A stretch of DNA of 39,124 bases from NCBI GenBank assembly GCA_027486495.1, contig JAIXOZ010000097.1, positions 1-39,124 of the forward strand, given 5' to 3'. Both the position numbers and the translations under genes were made by a program. This DNA comes from Comamonadaceae bacterium (GTDB lineage Bacteria > Pseudomonadota > Gammaproteobacteria > Burkholderiales > Burkholderiaceae_C). Under the pieces are notes generated by a model, which did no database searches, had not been told where the DNA came from, and was given only the letters and a program-made list of their open reading frames with translations. The first letter of the stretch is position 1. Each line of letters begins with the position of its first letter. Positions 37,519 to 39,124 of this stretch are shown here, piece after piece.

Positions 37519-37659
37519 CTATTGGGCGCGGCAAACGTTGTCGTAGAGCTTGTAGCGGCACTGCCAAAAACTGCTGTGGCTGCGCTTGTACAGCACCAGT
37601 TCGCCGTCGCGCAGCGTTTGGATGCGGGCTTGTGTGGGCTGCAGCTTGTTAGTTGACAT
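37519..37659 (-). pseudogene. Truncated phage-type integrase, N-terminal remnant
   Basis: The frame from ATG 37659 encodes 46 residues, containing TLRDGELVLYKRSHSSFWQC and RYKLYDNV, which resembles the start of tyrosine recombinases whose N-terminus reads LRDGE-x-x-LY-R-x-S-x-x-WQCRYKL. The match ends where the family would continue with a W-H-R-x-STG segment; here the frame reads CRAQ and stops. The catalytic domain is absent, so it is a remnant. It lies 240 bases from a tRNA-Lys 3' fragment and probably belongs to the same integration event or an older one. Confidence 0.6.
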
Positions 37660-37753
37660 TTGAAACGACACTGCTGGTGCAGCGCTGCCGACTGCGTGTG
37701 TCAGCGTGGGGTAACTGAGCTGCGTCTGCTTCACACCCGCACCCACTGTTGGG

Positions 37754-37788
37754 CACTGCATTGCAGCTTTACTGATTTTTTTGCAGTG
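37754..37788. other. 7-bp inverted repeat upstream of the integrase remnant
   Basis: CACTGCA (37754-37760) and TGCAGTG (37782-37788) face each other across 21 bases, about 100 bases upstream of the integrase remnant start. It may be an operator, a core-type recombinase site or chance. Confidence 0.25.
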
Positions 37789-37851
37789 TTGAGACAGCGC
37801 CGCAAGTCAATGCCATCACAAAAGGTGTGCGACGAGTATGCAACGGTGTGC

Positions 37852-37892
37852 GAAAAACAAAAAACCCCGTAGTCTTTAGTAAAACTACGGGG
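37852..37892 (-). terminator. Rho-independent terminator after the tRNA-Lys fragment
   Basis: On the minus strand, the stem CCCCGTAGT (37884-37892 complement) / ACTACGGGG (37865-37873 complement) is followed by a run of T broken by a single G (complement of 37852-37864). It starts 7 bases past the CCA end of the tRNA fragment and probably is the original tRNA gene's terminator. Confidence 0.8.
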
Positions 37893-37898
37893 TGTAAT

Positions 37899-37943
37899 TG
37901 GTGGGACCAGCGGGGGTCGAACCCACGACAAACGGATTAAAAG
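37899..37943 (-). tRNA. 3' half of a tRNA-Lys(UUU), attachment-site fragment
   Basis: Read on the minus strand the piece has the anticodon loop CTTTTAA with TTT anticodon, the 3' anticodon strand TCCG, a five-pair T-arm with TTCGACC loop, acceptor strand GGTCCC and encoded CCA. The 5' half is missing: upstream of the anticodon loop the sequence does not pair and no D-arm or 5' acceptor strand is present. It therefore is not a working tRNA. Such fragments are left at the far end of an island that integrated at the anticodon loop and rebuilt the complete tRNA at its other end, which must lie outside the window. Confidence 0.75.
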
Positions 37944-37945
37944 TG

Positions 37946-38200
37946 CTGAACTCTGTAGCACTATTCAAAACATTATCAACAGGTCGCAGCGTGACAAAAA
38001 AGTGGTGTGCGAGTTTTTGTGCTGTTTCAACGGTGTCAAAACTGCTGACTTGCTCTGAGGGTATTTTAACTATGCCTGTCATTGATGTCTCCATCATTTT
38101 TCAAATCACTATATTTCTCAGCCATAACCCGCTGTTTTTGCGTCATTCCGTGCCATTTCAGCGTCATTACACGATGCTGAGCAGGCCAACACGCAAGCCT
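37946..38200. other. Gene-free stretch beside the tRNA fragment
   Basis: No gene is supported. It holds AGTGCT (37942-37947) / AGCACT (37957-37962) at the tRNA junction, which could be core-type recombinase half-sites, and CAGCGTGACAAAAAA (37987-38001), repeated exactly at 38440-38454. GCGTCATT occurs twice near 38140-38170. Confidence 0.35.
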
Positions 38201-38454
38201 TTAGCGTTGTTGCTGCTGCTTTTGCCTGCGTAGGTTTTCACGCTGTTGTCGTTGGCGTTCTTGTTCTTGCTTGAGTTGCTGCCTGCTGCGTTCCACGCCC
38301 TGCTTCAAGCCATGTATGCGTGCCTGCGGCAGCGTCATTGGCGGTTTTGGTTTGATGGGTTTAGTAAGTTCAGCAATACGCATCTTGTATTTACTCACCC
38401 ACCGTTTTAGAAAAAGCACGGTTTTTCACCCACCCAATACAGCGTGACAAAAAA
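37987..38454 (+). repeat. 15-bp direct repeat CAGCGTGACAAAAAA
   Basis: Exact copies lie at 37987-38001 and 38440-38454, bracketing the small gene at 38201-38383. They may mark an insertion of that segment, or be regulator or recombinase sites of the mobile element. The A-run makes part of the match cheap, so the weight is moderate. Confidence 0.45.
38201..38383 (-). CDS. Small Gln/Arg-rich hypothetical protein
   Basis: From ATG 38383 the protein is 60 residues; an in-frame ATG at 38419 would add 12. After a Pro/Lys-rich start (TKPIKPKPPMTLPQARIHG) it becomes a long charged helix rich in Gln, Arg and Glu ending in a Gln run. No family is recognised. It probably belongs to the same accessory unit as the DUF6641-like gene upstream, in the same direction 110 bases away. 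The low-complexity composition makes it uncertain that it is expressed. Confidence 0.5.
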   Translation of the reverse strand: MRIAELTKPIKPKPPMTLPQARIHGLKQGVERSRQQLKQEQERQRQQRENLRRQKQQQQR

Positions 38455-38493
38455 CCTGCATTTCAATAAACCATACCCTGCCACCCCCAATCC

Positions 38494-38934
38494 TTACCCT
38501 CCAAAACCCTCACGCAGTTTGTTAGCTGCAGCTTCAATCTGTGCATCCAACTCACCAGCCAGCACAGCACCCTTCAGCAGTTCCAGCGTGGGCACCAAAT
38601 CTTTCTCTGTGCCCACTTCCACTGCCCATTTGCCCTTTGCCAGTTCCAGCACCTTCGTCCCATAACGCACACTCAAAACCAACTTGCCGTTGTCAGCGAC
38701 AAACCACCATTGCTTGATGCGTTTGGCTTGCTCAACTTGGATGCGTTGTCCAGTGTCGTTTTGAACGACAGAGCGAAAGCGTGTGGGTGCGAATGTCGTG
38801 CCCGCTTGCTGTGACTTTGCCAACTCTGCCTGTTCCCATAAGCGTTTTGCCAACTTGTTTCTGCGTTGTTGGACGGGGCTCATTTGCGTGGGCTTCTGTG
38901 CCGCTGTCAATTTCAAACCTGTCAGTGCTGTCAT
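38494..38934 (-). CDS. Accessory protein of unknown function, DUF6641-like
   Basis: A 146-residue protein from ATG 38934, with AAAGGA eight bases upstream. It has SPVQQRRNKLAKRLWEQAEL near residue 19, APTRFRSVV near 50, the aromatic stretch IKQWWFVADNGKLVLSVRYG near 75, and LKGAVLAGELDAQIEAAANK near 120. I recall this layout as DUF6641, found with plasmid and phage genes; no biochemical role is known to me. An upstream frame extension to 39084 runs into the insertion sequence and is rejected. It sits between the tRNA fragment and the IS end, so it is part of the island. Confidence 0.65.
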   Translation of the reverse strand: MTALTGLKLTAAQKPTQMSPVQQRRNKLAKRLWEQAELAKSQQAGTTFAPTRFRSVVQNDTGQRIQVEQAKRIKQWWFVADNGKLVLSVRYGTKVLELAKGKWAVEVGTEKDLVPTLELLKGAVLAGELDAQIEAAANKLREGFGG

Positions 38935-39006
38935 TGCGTTGTCCTTTCTGTATGGCAATGGACTAACTTTATTTTCAGACTGTGGGATTGGACAACCACC
39001 CAGCAT

Positions 39007-39124
39007 TGAATCGCCCCGGATTTTGAGGAGGCTCCACACTTTGAGAAGATGGAGCCATGAGCAAGAAATCAAACCGTTTTTCACCCGAGGTGCGCGAACG
39101 CGCTGTCCGCTTGGTGCTCGAACA
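39007..39124 (+). mobile_element. Left end of an IS3-family insertion sequence (partial)
   Basis: From TGAATCGCCCCGG at 39007 the sequence looks like the terminal inverted repeat of an IS3-family element, followed 50 bases on by a transposase start. The boundary is from memory of similar ends; the other end is outside the window so neither the inverted repeat pair nor target duplication can be checked. GGCTCC (39030-39035) and GGAGCC (39051-39056) can form a hairpin just before the start codon, limiting translation from outside transcripts. Confidence 0.6.
39057..39124 (+). CDS. IS3-family transposase OrfA, N-terminal part
   Basis: Only 22 codons are inside the window: [20 protein letters not shown] and two more residues. 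The [13 protein letters not shown] segment is the opening of the helix-turn-helix (HTH_Tnp_1) of IS3-group OrfA proteins, which bind the element's inverted repeats and are fused to OrfB by programmed frameshifting. The gene continues beyond the right edge, so intactness cannot be judged. Confidence 0.8.
   Translation, partial: MSKKSNRFSPEVRERAVRLVLE

Larger units (their letters stand above)
37824..38012 (+). repeat. Three direct copies of GGTGTGCGA around the tRNA fragment
   Basis: Exact copies of GGTGTGCGA are at 37824-37832, 37845-37853 and 38004-38012. Two lie left and one right of the tRNA-Lys fragment. Short direct repeats flanking a tRNA-derived core are what arm-type binding sites of tyrosine recombinases look like. 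Three exact 9-mers within 190 bases are not expected by chance, but the role is inferred. Confidence 0.5.

Noticed and set aside
37899..37980. Intact tRNA-Lys gene
   Set aside because: The 5' acceptor strand, D-arm and 5' anticodon strand are absent; only the 3' half pairs properly.
38935..39084. N-terminal extension of the DUF6641-like gene
   Set aside because: It would begin inside the insertion sequence end; the Met at 38934 has a good Shine-Dalgarno and starts the conserved part.

Overview
The window looks like a chromosomal stretch of a betaproteobacterium in the Burkholderiales, most likely family Comamonadaceae and Limnohabitans/Rhodoferax-like. This rests on gene orders such as smc-zipA-ligA and pepA-holC divergent from lptF-lptG, on moderately high GC, and on a BciA-type divinyl chlorophyllide reductase. 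BciA hints at aerobic anoxygenic phototrophy, although no other photosynthesis gene is present. The genus is an inference from protein look and synteny; no database search was run.

Layout. 1-300: the first 19 codons of a tyrosine recombinase running off the left edge, a perfect 9-bp palindrome in front of it and a bidirectional terminator. 355-6171: housekeeping block of a branched-chain amino acid binding lipoprotein, a small unknown gene, holC and pepA on the minus strand, and divergently lptF-lptG for LPS export. 6180-8735: a small sulfur-related run with a short CbiX-type chelatase, CysB and a methionine-type aminotransferase. 8753-9820: a lipoprotein alpha/beta hydrolase.

9881-18720 is the most interesting part. 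A LysR gene is transcribed away from a six-gene minus-strand set: glutathione S-transferase, CmcJ/NvfI-type oxidoreductase, RuBisCO-like protein, DUF1537 sugar-acid kinase, SDR and alpha/beta hydrolase. On its other side LysR leads into a CitE-like CoA lyase/aldolase and a second SDR closely resembling the first. The kinase plus RuBisCO-like pair is the hallmark of 3-oxo-isoapionate-type sugar-acid degradation, but the GST, CmcJ-type enzyme and CitE-like lyase are not part of the pathway as I know it. The LysR/GST gap carries a 12-bp inverted repeat that is a good candidate LysR operator.

18782-24854: bciA, a class II aldolase-family protein and a NylB-like serine hydrolase on the minus strand; then an acyl-CoA synthetase, a secreted protein made of six 16-residue repeats, and peptide deformylase on the plus strand. 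24858-31618: ligA, zipA and smc as one minus-strand operon. 31818-37473: dapC, dapE and prmB, then an ABC-F ATPase. dapD is not between dapC and dapE; that gap holds an inverted pair of REP-like palindromes, one of which supplies the last codons of dapC.

37474-39124 is a mobile-DNA junction. It contains a truncated integrase N-terminus, the 3' half of a tRNA-Lys(UUU) followed by a terminator, three 9-bp direct repeats around it that look like integrase arm sites, two small accessory genes (one DUF6641-like), and the left end of an IS3-family element running off the right edge.
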